Below, piece after piece: positions 8,955 through 19,895 of a stretch of 64,000 nucleotides of DNA. The stretch spans positions 496,001 to 560,000 of the forward strand of contig CAVRQC010000038.1 in the NCBI GenBank assembly GCA_963723205.1, given 5' to 3'. A program made the translations under genes and the position numbers. Under the pieces are notes generated by a model. That model did not search any database and was not told the origin of the DNA. It worked only from the letters and a program-made list of their open reading frames with translations. Numbering within the stretch: position 1 is the stretch's first letter; every line of letters begins with the position of its first letter. This DNA is from CAVQBP01 sp963723205. Its GTDB lineage: Bacteria > Bacteroidota > Ignavibacteria > Ignavibacteriales > Ignavibacteriaceae.

Positions 8955-11357
8955 TTATTCATATCTTAAGCTCTTAATAGGATTTGCCCTGGCAGCTTTA
9001 ACTGCATGAGAAATAACAGTTAACAAAGCAATCAATAATGCTAATACACCTGATAAGATAAAAATCCAGATATTAATATTTGTTCTGTAAGCAAAATCCT
9101 CCAGCCATTTACTCATAAAATAATAAGCAACCGGCCAGGCAATGACATTTGCAACTAAAACCCATTTTGTAAATTCCTTTGAAAGGATAAAGATAACGCG
9201 TAAAACAGATGCTCCTAATGCTTTTCTTATCCCGATCTCTTTCGTCCGTCTTTCAGTAGTATAAGCTGCAAGCCCGAATAACCCCAGGCAGGCAATGAAA
9301 ATTGCAAGTAACGAGAATGAAGTAAGTATCTCACCTGTTTTTTGATCCGAATGGTATAGTCTGTTCAAATCTTCATCAAGGAAAAAATATTCAAACGGTT
9401 TGTTCTGAACAAATTTTTTCCATTCATTTTTTATAGCAGATATTGATCCTGAAATATCATTTGATGAAATTCTGATTGGAAGATAGTTGGTTTGACCCCT
9501 GCTGTAGTAAATAACCAGCGGTTCGATCTTCTGATGTAAAGATCTTAAATGAAAATCTTTTACAATGCCAATAATTGTACATACTAAATTCTGACCGGCA
9601 AATTTTATTCTTTTTCCAATTGGATCTTTAAGATCGAAAGTTTTAACCGCAGATTCATTAATAACGCAAGCTATACTATCCGAAGGATTTTCTTTTGAAA
9701 AATATCTTCCTTCAACTATTTTTAATCCCATTGTTTTTGCAAAATTGCCGTCAGTTGAAATCATCCCCATAAGAAATTGCTGTGATACAGGTGCATTTTC
9801 CAGCTTAAAAACTGTTTCACTGAACTGCCGTCCTGGAAGATCATTTGTATTTGTTGCACTTATTATATTAGGATTTTTCATTAATTCATCTTTAAATGTA
9901 CCGGCATGGTTTTCCAAAGCCCATGCCCTTTGAATTACCAATACATGTTCTTTATTGAATCCAAGATTAGCATCCTGGATATACTTCATCTGGTTATAAA
10001 TAATCATAGTCCCGATGAAAAGAATAATTGAAATAGAAAATTGAAAGATGACAAGTCCGCTTCTCAGCCAGCTCCCCTTGATCCCGTTGGCTTTTCCTTT
10101 CAGTACTTTTACAGGCTGAAATGATGAAAGAAAAAATGCAGGATAACTGCCTGAAATTAAACTAATAATAATTATGGCAGCCAGTAAAGCAGGTACGGCA
10201 ATTAAACTGTGGAAGTAATTAGTATGAAGGTCTTTAACTGAAATATTATTAAATAAAGGGAGAAATATTTCCACAAGAATTACAGCAACAGAAATTGAAA
10301 TAAATGTTAGCAAAAATGATTCAATTAAAAATTGCTTAACAAGCTGTGATTTGTTTGAACCCAGCACTTTCCTTACACCTACCTCCTTTGAACGGGTAAT
10401 TGAACGTGCGGTGGAAAGGTTCATAAAGTTGATGCACGCTATTAACAAAATAAATATGGCAATAATTGAAAAAATATATACATACTTTATATCACCGTTT
10501 GCTTCCAGTTCATTGCTCAGGTGTGAATGAAGGTGAATTGAAGTCAGAGGTTGTAAGAAAAATTCGTATGCATTACCTTTTTTCTTCCAATCTTCGAATG
10601 TTATACCGAGTCCCTGATAAATTTGCGGTCCTGCATATTTTTTGACTAGTGCAAGAAACTTTGCTTGTAGTTTGGAAAAAGAAGCACCTTTTTTCAGAAC
10701 TATATAAGTATAAAAATTATTATTTATCCAGAAATTGCTCTTTCCTGCTTCAATACTTGCCATAGATGCAAATATATCGTAATGGAAATGTGAATTTGAC
10801 GGACAATCTTTTACTACACCGCTTACAGTGTATGCAGTACCGTCTTCAAAATTCATTATTTTATTCAGCGGATCTTCATTGCCGAAATATTTCTTTGCAA
10901 GTGATTCTGTAAGCACAATAGTGTGCGGCTGATCGAGAGCTGTTTTAGGATTCCCTTCAATAAAAGGAATTGTAAAAACATCAAATAGAGTTGAATCAGC
11001 CCAAAAAAATCTGTTCTCGATAAATACATTATTCTTGTATCTTATCAACATATTAGAAGAAGGGAGCAACCTGGTATACTGAACAACTTCGGGGTAATCA
11101 TGTACTAAAGTTGCTCCTGCAGGAGCAGGACTAACAGCCATGTTAAATTCGCGCCCCTGCATATGTACTTTTCCGTATAGACGGTAAATTCTCTCTGCTT
11201 TTAAATTATAGTTATCGTAGCTTAATTCATCATTAACATATAGCAAGATCATTATACATGCAGTTATACCTACTGCCAGTCCTAATATATTAATTAATGA
11301 ATAGGCCTTATATTTAAATAAGTTTCTAAAAGCAATCTTTAAATAATTTCGAACCAT
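8955..11357 (-). CDS. duplicated MacB/FtsX-type ABC permease P5 (800 aa)
   Basis: Complete fused permease starting MVRNYLKIAFRN rather than the usual MLKNY. AGGAG lies 7 bp before the ATG. Coupling motif 1 is RSKEVGVRKVLGSN, motif 2 RTKEIGIRKALGAS at about 704; tail NPIKSLRYE. The end of the first periplasmic domain carries the GNAYEFFLQPLTSIHLHSHL region shared with P8 and P15, including an insert around GITFEDWKKKG not found in P2 or P4. It is probably the last gene of the unit that starts at the adaptor, because a new promoter for P4 follows its stop codon. Confidence 0.95.
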   Translation of the reverse strand: MVRNYLKIAFRNLFKYKAYSLINILGLAVGITACIMILLYVNDELSYDNYNLKAERIYRLYGKVHMQGREFNMAVSPAPAGATLVHDYPEVVQYTRLLPSSNMLIRYKNNVFIENRFFWADSTLFDVFTIPFIEGNPKTALDQPHTIVLTESLAKKYFGNEDPLNKIMNFEDGTAYTVSGVVKDCPSNSHFHYDIFASMASIEAGKSNFWINNNFYTYIVLKKGASFSKLQAKFLALVKKYAGPQIYQGLGITFEDWKKKGNAYEFFLQPLTSIHLHSHLSNELEANGDIKYVYIFSIIAIFILLIACINFMNLSTARSITRSKEVGVRKVLGSNKSQLVKQFLIESFLLTFISISVAVILVEIFLPLFNNISVKDLHTNYFHSLIAVPALLAAIIIISLISGSYPAFFLSSFQPVKVLKGKANGIKGSWLRSGLVIFQFSISIILFIGTMIIYNQMKYIQDANLGFNKEHVLVIQRAWALENHAGTFKDELMKNPNIISATNTNDLPGRQFSETVFKLENAPVSQQFLMGMISTDGNFAKTMGLKIVEGRYFSKENPSDSIACVINESAVKTFDLKDPIGKRIKFAGQNLVCTIIGIVKDFHLRSLHQKIEPLVIYYSRGQTNYLPIRISSNDISGSISAIKNEWKKFVQNKPFEYFFLDEDLNRLYHSDQKTGEILTSFSLLAIFIACLGLFGLAAYTTERRTKEIGIRKALGASVLRVIFILSKEFTKWVLVANVIAWPVAYYFMSKWLEDFAYRTNINIWIFILSGVLALLIALLTVISHAVKAARANPIKSLRYE

Positions 11358-11459
11358 AAGTTTACTCCTGATATTCTATGGGTACAGCACAAAGTGTATA
11401 GTAAAAAGCGAAAATTTGTTGCTCTTGTTAACATTATGTCCTATGAACTCTGTGTTTCG

Positions 11460-13859
11460 CTATTCATATCTTAAATTCTTTACCGGGTTTGCTGTCGCCG
11501 CTTTAATTGCCTGAACACCAACAGTAACTACAGCAATCAGTAATGCAATTCCGCCTGCCAGGAAAAATACCCACCAGTTAATACTTATGTGATACGCATA
11601 GTTATTCAGCCAATTTTTCATAAAATAATAAGCAACCGGCCAGGCAATTAGATTTGAAAGCAGCACCATCATTATAAATTCTTTTGTTACCAGTTTTATA
11701 ATTCCGGGTATGGAAGCCCCCAAAACTTTCCTTATCCCGATTTCTCTTATTCTCTGCTCTATACTGAACATCGAGAGACCTAACAGACCAAGACATGCTA
11801 CTATTATTGCCAATCCCGAAAAAATATTTACTATTTTACCAAACTTGCTTTCTTTTATGTACAATTTATTTAAATCGTTATCGAGGAAAGAATAATCGAA
11901 AGGCATATTCTTGTTAACTTCTCCCCATTTCTTTTTCAGGAAACTTATAGTTGAAACATAATTTGCGTTTCTTACTTTGCAAAGAATAACTCCTGTTGAA
12001 GTTGGGGTTATTTGCAGCACCAAAGGACTAATTTTATCATGAAGAGATTGAAAATTATAGTTTTTGATTACGGCAGCAATTCTTAATTTTTCATTACCTC
12101 TTAAAAGCTCTTTGCCGACTGGGTTTTTTAATCCAAATTCAGCTTGCGCTGCTTCATTTATTATGATCTCCCCATGGTTTTTTGATAATTCATGAATTGT
12201 TCCTTCCTTTATCTTCAAGTCTAAAATTTTAAGATATTCAGGGTCAATATAAATTTTCCACATCGAGATACTTTTTGATTCCGGTCCTAAAATTTTAAAT
12301 CCCGATTTCATATTTATTTCACCGGGGAAACTGGATGCAACGGATGCCATTAAAACATTAGGATTTTTTTGAACTTCTGTACAATATAAGCTTGCACGAT
12401 TGGCTGTTTCAGTATTTATTAAAGGAATTAATACTATATTATTTTTATTGAAGCCTAAATTCGAATTCTGCAAATATTTAATCTGCCGTTGAACAAGAAT
12501 TGTACACGCCATCAAAGCAATTGAAATTGTAAATTGAAAAGCAACCATTCCCTTTCTGATGAAACCGCCATTTTTTGTAGATTTAAATTTATTCCTTAAA
12601 ATGGAATCCAGCTTGAATGACGTAAGAAACAATGCCGGATATATCCCTGCTAATACTCCAATAATAATTGCTGATAAAAAGATTACAAATGGTGTTGCAA
12701 TTCCATTAATCAAATAAAATTTTAATCCTACACCCATGAGGTCTTTTGTAAAAGGAATTGTTAGTTCAACTAAGATTACTGCAATTATAGAAGCAATTAT
12801 ACTTATAAGAACTGATTCCGCTATAAATTGCCTTATTAATTGTACCCGTACCGCTCCCATAACTTTTCTAACTCCAACCTCTTTTGTACGTTTCGTATAT
12901 CTGGCGGTTGACAGGTTTACAAAGTTTATAATTGCTATTAACAAAAGGAAAACAGCAATCACTGACAAGATATAGAGAGATTCCACATCAATATCAGTTG
13001 TCATAAGGAAATCAAAATCTGAAAAAAGATGAATGTCTTCAATTGGCTGAAGAAAGAATGAGAGACCTCTTGCTTTAGATATCGCTTTGCTTTCGGGCTG
13101 TAGTTTAAGAAATGCCGGCAATTTTGCTTCAAGACTTTGGGGGGTATTCTTTCCCGACAACATTACATATGTAAAAAAACTCATTTGTCCCCACCCATCA
13201 ATACCCTGGTAATTGAACTCCTTTGTATATAGAGAGATAAAAGAAGCAATAAATTTAAATTGCAAACTTGAATTGGACGGCGGATCCGATGCTACACCGG
13301 TAATTGTAAAATTAAAAGTTTTTCCGTTCCATCTTTCAAGTTGAATTACTTTACCTATAGGATTTTGATCCCCAAAATATTTTTCTGCAATAGATTTTGT
13401 AAGAACTATAGTAAAAGGTTTAGATAAAATATGATCTTTGTTGCCTTCAAGCAGAGGAAAGCTGAAAAAATTGAAAAAATTTGAATCAGAATAGATTAAC
13501 CCGTTTTCATAAAAGGATTTATTATTATTATACTTAAATATCTGTTTCAGAGTGGACAGATAATAAACTCTGTTATAATTGATTACATCCTGAAAATTTT
13601 CTATAAGTGTCGGACCTAGAACGGCCGGAGTAACAGGCACTGTTGAAGTTTTTCCATACCAAGTTGAATTAGTTCCAACCCGGTAGATGTTCTCGTAATT
13701 TTTGTTGAACTTATCGTAACTGAATTCATTTTGTACATATAAGAGGATTAATATGCAGCTGGCAATTCCAATACTTAGCCCAACTATATTAATAGATGAA
13801 TAAATCTTATTTTGAAAGATATTTCTAAAAGCGATTTTAAAATAATTTTTTATCATCAT
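11460..13859 (-). CDS. duplicated MacB/FtsX-type ABC permease P6 (799 aa)
   Basis: Complete fused permease. Two ATG codons stand in a row (MMIKNYFKIAF); AGGAG is 5 bp upstream of the first, so the start at 13859 is kept. Coupling motif 1 RTKEVGVRKVMGAV, motif 2 RIREIGIRKVLGAS at about 703, where most siblings have RTKEIG. The tail is NPVKNLRYE, with Asn replacing the usual Ser. TM2 ends in the variant IAIINFVNLSTARY. It lies 42 bp after P7 and 102 bp before P5 on the same strand; no separate promoter is seen. Confidence 0.95.
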   Translation of the reverse strand: MMIKNYFKIAFRNIFQNKIYSSINIVGLSIGIASCILILLYVQNEFSYDKFNKNYENIYRVGTNSTWYGKTSTVPVTPAVLGPTLIENFQDVINYNRVYYLSTLKQIFKYNNNKSFYENGLIYSDSNFFNFFSFPLLEGNKDHILSKPFTIVLTKSIAEKYFGDQNPIGKVIQLERWNGKTFNFTITGVASDPPSNSSLQFKFIASFISLYTKEFNYQGIDGWGQMSFFTYVMLSGKNTPQSLEAKLPAFLKLQPESKAISKARGLSFFLQPIEDIHLFSDFDFLMTTDIDVESLYILSVIAVFLLLIAIINFVNLSTARYTKRTKEVGVRKVMGAVRVQLIRQFIAESVLISIIASIIAVILVELTIPFTKDLMGVGLKFYLINGIATPFVIFLSAIIIGVLAGIYPALFLTSFKLDSILRNKFKSTKNGGFIRKGMVAFQFTISIALMACTILVQRQIKYLQNSNLGFNKNNIVLIPLINTETANRASLYCTEVQKNPNVLMASVASSFPGEINMKSGFKILGPESKSISMWKIYIDPEYLKILDLKIKEGTIHELSKNHGEIIINEAAQAEFGLKNPVGKELLRGNEKLRIAAVIKNYNFQSLHDKISPLVLQITPTSTGVILCKVRNANYVSTISFLKKKWGEVNKNMPFDYSFLDNDLNKLYIKESKFGKIVNIFSGLAIIVACLGLLGLSMFSIEQRIREIGIRKVLGASIPGIIKLVTKEFIMMVLLSNLIAWPVAYYFMKNWLNNYAYHISINWWVFFLAGGIALLIAVVTVGVQAIKAATANPVKNLRYE

Positions 13860-13901
13860 TAATACTCCTAATCTATTGGGGTAGTAATTAATAAGAGAAA
13901 T

Positions 13902-16346
13902 TTATTCATACCTTAATGACTTTACCGGATTTGCGGTTGCTGCCTTAATTGCCTGAAAACTTATGGTAATTAATGCAATAATAAGGGCAACAAAACCGGC
14001 AATAATAAACAGCCACCAGCTAATATTAATCCGGTATGCAAATTCCTGCAGCCACTTACTCATAAAATAATAAGCAAGCGGCCATGCAATAATATTTGCA
14101 ATAACAATCCATTTAATAAATTCTTTGGAAAGCATTAAAAGAATAGCCGGAACTGAAGCCCCTAATACTTTTCTAACACCAATTTCTTTTGTTCTCTGCT
14201 CAGCAAGGAAAGTAGCAAGACCAAATAATCCGAGGCATGCAACAATTATTGCTAAAGTTGAAAAAGAAAGCGCTATAATTCCAACCCGGCGTTCTGCTTT
14301 ATATACTTCGTTAAATGAATCATCCATGAATTTGTAGGTAAAAGGCATACCGGAAGCCATTTTTTTCCATTTGGTTTCTGCCTCTCTAATTATGGCAGGA
14401 ATTTTAGCAGCACTAACTTTAAATGAAATAAGTCCTGTACTCCTTGCAAGAATAAAACAAAGCGGACCTATGTCCTGATGGAAAGATTCAAAATGAAAAT
14501 TCTTTACAACACCAATTATATTATATTTTACTATTCTGTCGTTTGCAACCCATGTATAAACCGGATTGTTTATAGGATTATTTTTCATTTCTCCGGAAAA
14601 GCTATAACTTAATTGTCTAACTGCCGCTTCATTGAGTATTATTGCTGTTGAATCAGACCCAAACACCTTGGAGAAATTTCTTCCTTTTATTATCTTAATC
14701 CCGAGTGTTTTCAGATAATCATAATCAATCTTCCAGCACTGCATTGTAAGACCACTCTCCGAAACCTGGGCTGCCTCTTTGTAAAATGCACTAAAATTTC
14801 TTAAAGATGGAATGGGCAGAAAACCTGATATTGTTGCTGAAGTTACACCCGGGATATTTAACATTTCATTTTTAAATGCATCGACATTATTTCCAAGATT
14901 ATATGCATCATTTATTATCAATACCTGATCTTTCTGGTAACCAAGATTTTTATTTTGGATATAATTCAGCTGCCTGTAAATAATAATAGTTCCGGCTATC
15001 AGCATTATAGAAGTTGCAAATTGAAATACAACGAGCACACTCCTTAGTCCCCCGCTCTTGCTACCCGCAGCTAATTTTCCTTTTATAATATTTATAGGAT
15101 TAAAACGGGAAAGGAAAAAAGAAGGATAACTCCCGGCTATAAGTCCTACAATGAATGGCAGAGAAAGAAGGAAGAATAATATAGAAGATGAATAAAGTTT
15201 ACTAATTTCCAGTTCCTTCCCTGATATATTATTAAAAAACGATAAAACATGGTATACAATAACTACAGCTAAAATAACTGCAATTAATGCAGTTAAAGTA
15301 GATTCGGTAAGAAATTGATATATAAGATTTTTTCGTTCAGTCCCCAATACTTTCCTGATACCTACTTCCCTAGCCCGGTTTGCAGAACGGGCAGTAGTAA
15401 GATTCATAAAGTTAATACATGCAATAAGTAATATAAATGCAGCCACTGCAGAAAAAATATAAACATATTGAATAGTGCCGGTAGGACTAATTTCCTGTAT
15501 TCGTTTGGAATAAAGATGAATATCAGTTAAAGGGATAAGAGAATATTTAATGCTGTTCCCGGCTTTCAGGAATTCTTCTTTGTTTATATGAAGATGTTTT
15601 TGGGCATACGGGTAAGCGTATTTTTCATTAAAGAGTTCAAAATTCTTTTCAAAATCTTTATAATTAACACCTTTCTTCAATACCAGGTAAGTATGGAAAT
15701 TTGAGGAGACAAGATTGCCCCAATTATAATTTAGATTCTGCATAGGAAAAAGAAAATCATACCTGAAATGAGAATTCTGAGGCATATCCTTTATAACTGC
15801 CGTTATTTTATATAGAGTCCTGCCATTATCAGTTGTTTCAATAAACTTACCCACAGCATCAGCAGTATTGAAATATTTTTTAGCAACTGATTCAGTTATT
15901 ACCACTGTATTAGGTTCATTCAGAATTCTATCTGTTTTACCAGACAGGACAGGAAATGTAAACACTTTGAAGAATGTAGAATCAACATAACCAATTGCCA
16001 ATTCAGTATTATAATTTTCTCCTTTCTTTACAAGTTTTTTCCCGCCCCAATTGTATATCCTTGCATATTCTTCTACCTGGGGAAAATCCTGCTTCAGCAA
16101 AGGTCCCATTAAATCCGGAACAACAGGAAGGGCAAGTTCTGTTGCTCCGAATTTTAGATCTGTATTTATACGGTAAATCCTGCTGGCATTTTTATTAAAC
16201 CGGTCATAACTTAGTTCATTCTGAATATAAAGAAGTATCAGCAAACAACAGGCAATGCCAATAGCTAATCCGGCTATGTTAATAAATGAATAAGTTTTAA
16301 ACCTTAATAAATTTCTGAAAGCAACTTTTAAATAATTTTTTAACAT
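13902..16346 (-). CDS. duplicated MacB/FtsX-type ABC permease P7 (814 aa)
   Basis: Complete fused permease, among the longest here. The extra length is in the second periplasmic domain, where the stretch around NNPINNPVYTWVANDRIVKY replaces the short loop of its siblings. A strong AGGAGG site precedes the ATG. Coupling motif 1 RAREVGIRKVLGTE, motif 2 RTKEIGVRKVLGAS at about 718; tail NPVKSLRYE. It lies 171 bp downstream of the frameshifted P8; that gap holds no twin-palindrome element or sigma-54-like promoter, so it is probably reached by read-through. Confidence 0.95.
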   Translation of the reverse strand: MLKNYLKVAFRNLLRFKTYSFINIAGLAIGIACCLLILLYIQNELSYDRFNKNASRIYRINTDLKFGATELALPVVPDLMGPLLKQDFPQVEEYARIYNWGGKKLVKKGENYNTELAIGYVDSTFFKVFTFPVLSGKTDRILNEPNTVVITESVAKKYFNTADAVGKFIETTDNGRTLYKITAVIKDMPQNSHFRYDFLFPMQNLNYNWGNLVSSNFHTYLVLKKGVNYKDFEKNFELFNEKYAYPYAQKHLHINKEEFLKAGNSIKYSLIPLTDIHLYSKRIQEISPTGTIQYVYIFSAVAAFILLIACINFMNLTTARSANRAREVGIRKVLGTERKNLIYQFLTESTLTALIAVILAVVIVYHVLSFFNNISGKELEISKLYSSSILFFLLSLPFIVGLIAGSYPSFFLSRFNPINIIKGKLAAGSKSGGLRSVLVVFQFATSIMLIAGTIIIYRQLNYIQNKNLGYQKDQVLIINDAYNLGNNVDAFKNEMLNIPGVTSATISGFLPIPSLRNFSAFYKEAAQVSESGLTMQCWKIDYDYLKTLGIKIIKGRNFSKVFGSDSTAIILNEAAVRQLSYSFSGEMKNNPINNPVYTWVANDRIVKYNIIGVVKNFHFESFHQDIGPLCFILARSTGLISFKVSAAKIPAIIREAETKWKKMASGMPFTYKFMDDSFNEVYKAERRVGIIALSFSTLAIIVACLGLFGLATFLAEQRTKEIGVRKVLGASVPAILLMLSKEFIKWIVIANIIAWPLAYYFMSKWLQEFAYRINISWWLFIIAGFVALIIALITISFQAIKAATANPVKSLRYE

Positions 16347-16517
16347 TTAACCCCTCCTAATATTTTACAGCTATTGGAACTAGCATTGATGTAAAACATT
16401 TTCTATCTGTTGTCACCCGGGTTTTTTATTTTATTATTAAATCTTTAGACCTGCCATTTAAGATTAACGTTACAATATTTATCCTTAATCTCAACCGTTT
16501 TAACATTTTATACACCG

Positions 16518-18961
16518 TTATTCATACTTTAAAGAGTCAACCGGATTTGCTTTTGCCGCCTTAATTGTCTGGAAGCTTATGGTGGCAAGTGCAATTACGA
16601 GTGCTATTATACCGGCTAATACAAATCCGCTCCAGTTCATATTTATCCTATATGCAAAATTCTTAAGCCAGTTATTCATAACATAATAGGCTGCAGGCCA
16701 GGCAATTAAATTTGCCAATAGTACCCATTTAGTAAATTCTTTGGAAAGGATCATAACTATTTCAACTACTGAGGCCCCGACAACTTTTCTAATTCCTATT
16801 TCTTTTGTTCTTTGTTCGGTAATAAAAGCAGCCATACCAAATAAACCAAGGCATGCAATAAATAAGGCGATTGAAGAAAAGACAGTTGCTATCTGCCCTG
16901 TCTTTCTTTCCGATTCATAAAGTTGAGCTAATTTCTGATCGACAAAGTTGTAACTGAACTTTTCATTACCGGTTATTTTTCTCCACGTTGTTTCAATAAA
17001 ATTTATCGTTTCTTTTAAATTAGATGATGAAACTCTTGCAGTTAGAATACTTCCCGGCTGTCTAACTTTACTAAGGTGTAATACGAGCGGTCTGATTTTC
17101 TGATGAAGCGATTCATAATTAAAATCTTTTATTACACCGATTATTTTGAACGTTTTATCTTCTCCATTAATACCTATCCGCTTAAGAGTTTTGCCAAGAG
17201 GATCTTTTGCTATACATTCTTTAACCCCTGCTTCATTAATTATAATGGCTGAAGTATCAGAAGGGAATGCCTTGGAAAAAAAACGGCCGGATTTCAGTTT
17301 AACCTGGTAAGTTTTTAAGAAATCATAATCAACATCCAGGAACTGAAATGATATTACATCACTCCCGGTTTGTTTATTATAAAGGAATCCGTTTCCCGGA
17401 ATCCCGGGTTGGAACATGACTGATGATTTGGTTAATGCAATTACATTGGGATTTTTTAATAATTCATTTTTAAATGCTTGAATACGGTTATTTAGAGCGC
17501 CGGCATTATGAATTGTAATAAGATGCTCTTTATTGAAACCAAGATTTTTTTCCTGGATAAAAATAAGCTGATCTCTAATAATTATTGTCCCGATAATTAA
17601 TGCAATCGATATTGAGAACTGGATTATAACCAGTGTGTTTCGTAGTAGATGTTTTTTATTCCTTTTGTCGAAATTAGCTTTTAGAATGTGAACAGGCTGT
17701 AAAGATGATAAATAAAATGCAGGATAACTACCCGCAAGGGTGCCTACCAGTATAATGAAAATAATTATGAGCGGTATTGTATAATAATTATTAAAAAATT
17801 CTAACTTTAATTCCCTTCCGACAAATTGGCCGAAAACCGGCAAAACAATTTCAATCATCACCACGGATATCATTACAGCAAGAAAAGTTGTGAATATAGA
17901 TTCGGTAATAAATTGCATTATTAATCTTGATTTACTTGAACCAAGAGTTTTTCGTATACCGACTTCCTTACTCCTATTTTCCGATCGCGCGGTTGCGAGA
18001 TTCATAAAGTTTATAATTGCTATTAAAAGTATAAATAATGCGACTGCTGAAAAAATGTATACATATGCAATATCACTGCTGTCAATATCACCCCATTCAG
18101 TATTTAGATCTATTCCATAATTATGCAGTGAATACAAATGAATTGAAGTTAGAGGCTGAAGATAAAATCCATAGCTGTTTCCTTTATCAAAAAAAGTTTT
18201 TAAAGGAACTCCTAAAATTGATTCTGCGTGCGGACCAACTTCATTTAGGACAATATTTTTCATTTTATTTTCTAATTCATGAGGATCTGTTCCTTTTTTA
18301 AAACTATGTAAGTTGAATACCATAAATCCAGCCAATAATTACTTAGCGATACAGGATAGGTTGACATTGATAAAAGAAAGCCGCAACGGAAATGGGAGTT
18401 CTTCTGAAAATCTCGCATAACTCCGGTAACCAAGTAAGAACTTGTATCATCAACAATAAATGATTTTCCAACCGGATCTTCATTCCCGAAATATTTTTTT
18501 GACATTGTTTCAGTCAGTACAATAGAATTAGGATGAACAAGAGCAGTTTTTGGATTACCATAAATGAAAGGTAATGTGAAAATTTCAAAGTAGGTTGAAT
18601 CGGCAGTATAAATATCCCACTCCTTAAAAATTTTATCTTTATATCTCAGGTTGTGAGAGCCGAAATAACCAATCCTTGCATAGTTAATTACTTCAGGGAA
18701 ATCCCTTTTCAATTCTGCTCCTAAAGGTGCAGCGGTTTTTGAATTATTTGATTCAACATTATTAATATTGGAATGAACAAAAACCCGATAGATCTGATCA
18801 GCGTTTTTATTGTATTTATCATAATTTAATTCATACAAAATATAAAGTGATAATATAATAAAGCACGTAATTCCCACGGCCAGGCCGGCAATATTTATAA
18901 ATGAAAAGACTTTATCTCTTTTCACATTTCTAACAGCAATTTGAAAATAATTTTTCAGCAC
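16518..18961 (-). CDS. duplicated MacB/FtsX-type ABC permease P8, split by one -1 frameshift
   Basis: Two overlapping reading frames make one permease of about 814 residues: residues 1-229 from a GTG start at 18961 (GGGAG upstream) and the rest down to 16518. The break is at 18293-18299, where the minus strand reads A AAA AAG in the reading phase of the first frame. A one-base backward slip there restores LKKGTDP, the family sequence at this point (compare LKKGTN and LKKGVN in siblings). Everything on both sides is well conserved: coupling motifs RSKEVGIRKTLGSS and RTKEIGIRKVVGAS, tail NPVDSLKYE. It is the first permease after the ATPases. It may be a one-base homopolymer loss, a sequencing error, or true programmed slippage. 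Confidence 0.85.
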
Positions 18962-19021
18962 TTAATTCTCCCGCTTTACATTTTGCCTTTTACTTACCCT
19001 TATACCATTTTATATTGAGAA

Positions 19022-19687
19022 CTATTTATTTTCAATCCACCCATCTTTCAGATTGATTATCCTGTTTCCATATTCTGCATTTTTCTCCGAATGCGTAACC
19101 TGGACAATTGTAGTTCCTTCACTGTTTAATTTTTTCAGAAATTCCATGATTTCTTTTCCCTGATCCGAATGAAGATTACCGGTTGGTTCATCTGCAAGAA
19201 TTAATTTAGGTTCAGTAATAATAGCTCTTGCAACTGCTACCAGCTGCTGCTGTCCGCCTGAAAGCTGGTTTGGGAACAGATCTTTTTTTGCAACCATTTT
19301 AAATCTATCAAGTGTTTCGGCAACTCTTCCTTTTCTATCATTAGATTTAACTTTCTGATACAGCAAAGGAGTCTCAAGATTTTCATATACAGTCAATTCA
19401 TCAATTAAATGATATTGCTGGAACACAAACCCGATATGCATTTTGTGCAGTTCCGAAAGTTTTTTCTCACTCATTTTATGAACAGGCTCATCATAAAAAT
19501 AATATTCACCACCCGAAGGGGTGTCAAGCATTCCTAAAATGTTGAGCAGGGTTGTTTTGCCTGAACCGGAGGGTCCCATAACAGAGACAAACTCTCCCTC
19601 CCCTATCTCCAGGTTTATATTTCTTAGCACATATGTTTTGATAAATTTGTTGTTATAGAATTTCTCGATGTTATTAAGTTTAATCAT
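19022..19687 (-). CDS. ABC transporter ATPase of the MacB/LolD type, paralogue 1 (221 aa)
   Basis: Cytoplasmic ATPase that would power the permeases. Walker A GPSGSGKT at 38-45, Q-loop FVFQQ at 87-91, signature LSGGQ at 142-146, Walker B LILADE at 162-167, switch His199 in QVTHS. All catalytic residues are present, but two places are unusual: after the signature it reads QQLVAVARA where QQRVAIARA is normal, and the D-loop reads GNLHS instead of GNLDS. The frame is open for 13 more codons upstream, but the ATG at 19687 has AAGGAG at the right distance and aligns with its paralogue, so I start there. It lies 60 bp before P8 and 205 bp after the other ATPase. Confidence 0.93.
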   Translation of the reverse strand: MIKLNNIEKFYNNKFIKTYVLRNINLEIGEGEFVSVMGPSGSGKTTLLNILGMLDTPSGGEYYFYDEPVHKMSEKKLSELHKMHIGFVFQQYHLIDELTVYENLETPLLYQKVKSNDRKGRVAETLDRFKMVAKKDLFPNQLSGGQQQLVAVARAIITEPKLILADEPTGNLHSDQGKEIMEFLKKLNSEGTTIVQVTHSEKNAEYGNRIINLKDGWIENK

Positions 19688-19703
19688 TGTGATCTCCTTA
19701 TTG

Positions 19704-19731
19704 CAATGCGCATAGGGAAAGCGCAAAGCAT
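19704..19731. repeat. GCGCATAG-type intergenic repeat
   Basis: AATGCGCATAGGGAAAGCGC followed by AAAGCATG lies in the 205-bp gap between the two ATPase genes. It matches the repeat pieces at 6213, 19879 and 54716. The rest of the gap shows no promoter or element I can name. Confidence 0.45.
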
Positions 19732-19878
19732 GTTTATAAAGTTTTTTTGAAATTCGTAATCATTCTGTTAATTCAATAGCTAATTACCAAATTTTGAAGT
19801 CCTGAAATCGAAACTTTGCCCCCATTTTTTTCCTCTATTTTAAATTTATTAAAATTATTTCACATGTGTTTCAGATTC

Positions 19879-19895
19879 TATGCCCTATGCGCTTA
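19879..19895. repeat. GCGCATAG-type intergenic repeat at ATPase stop codon
   Basis: TATGCCCTATGCGCTTA abuts, and includes, the stop codon of the second ATPase gene. On the minus strand it reads TAAGCGCATAGGGCATA, the same core as at 6213. Confidence 0.45.

Noticed and set aside
19688..19726. Longer N terminus of ATPase paralogue 1 (13 extra codons)
   Set aside because: The extra part overlaps an intergenic repeat, does not align with paralogue 2, and the inner ATG has a clear AAGGAG.
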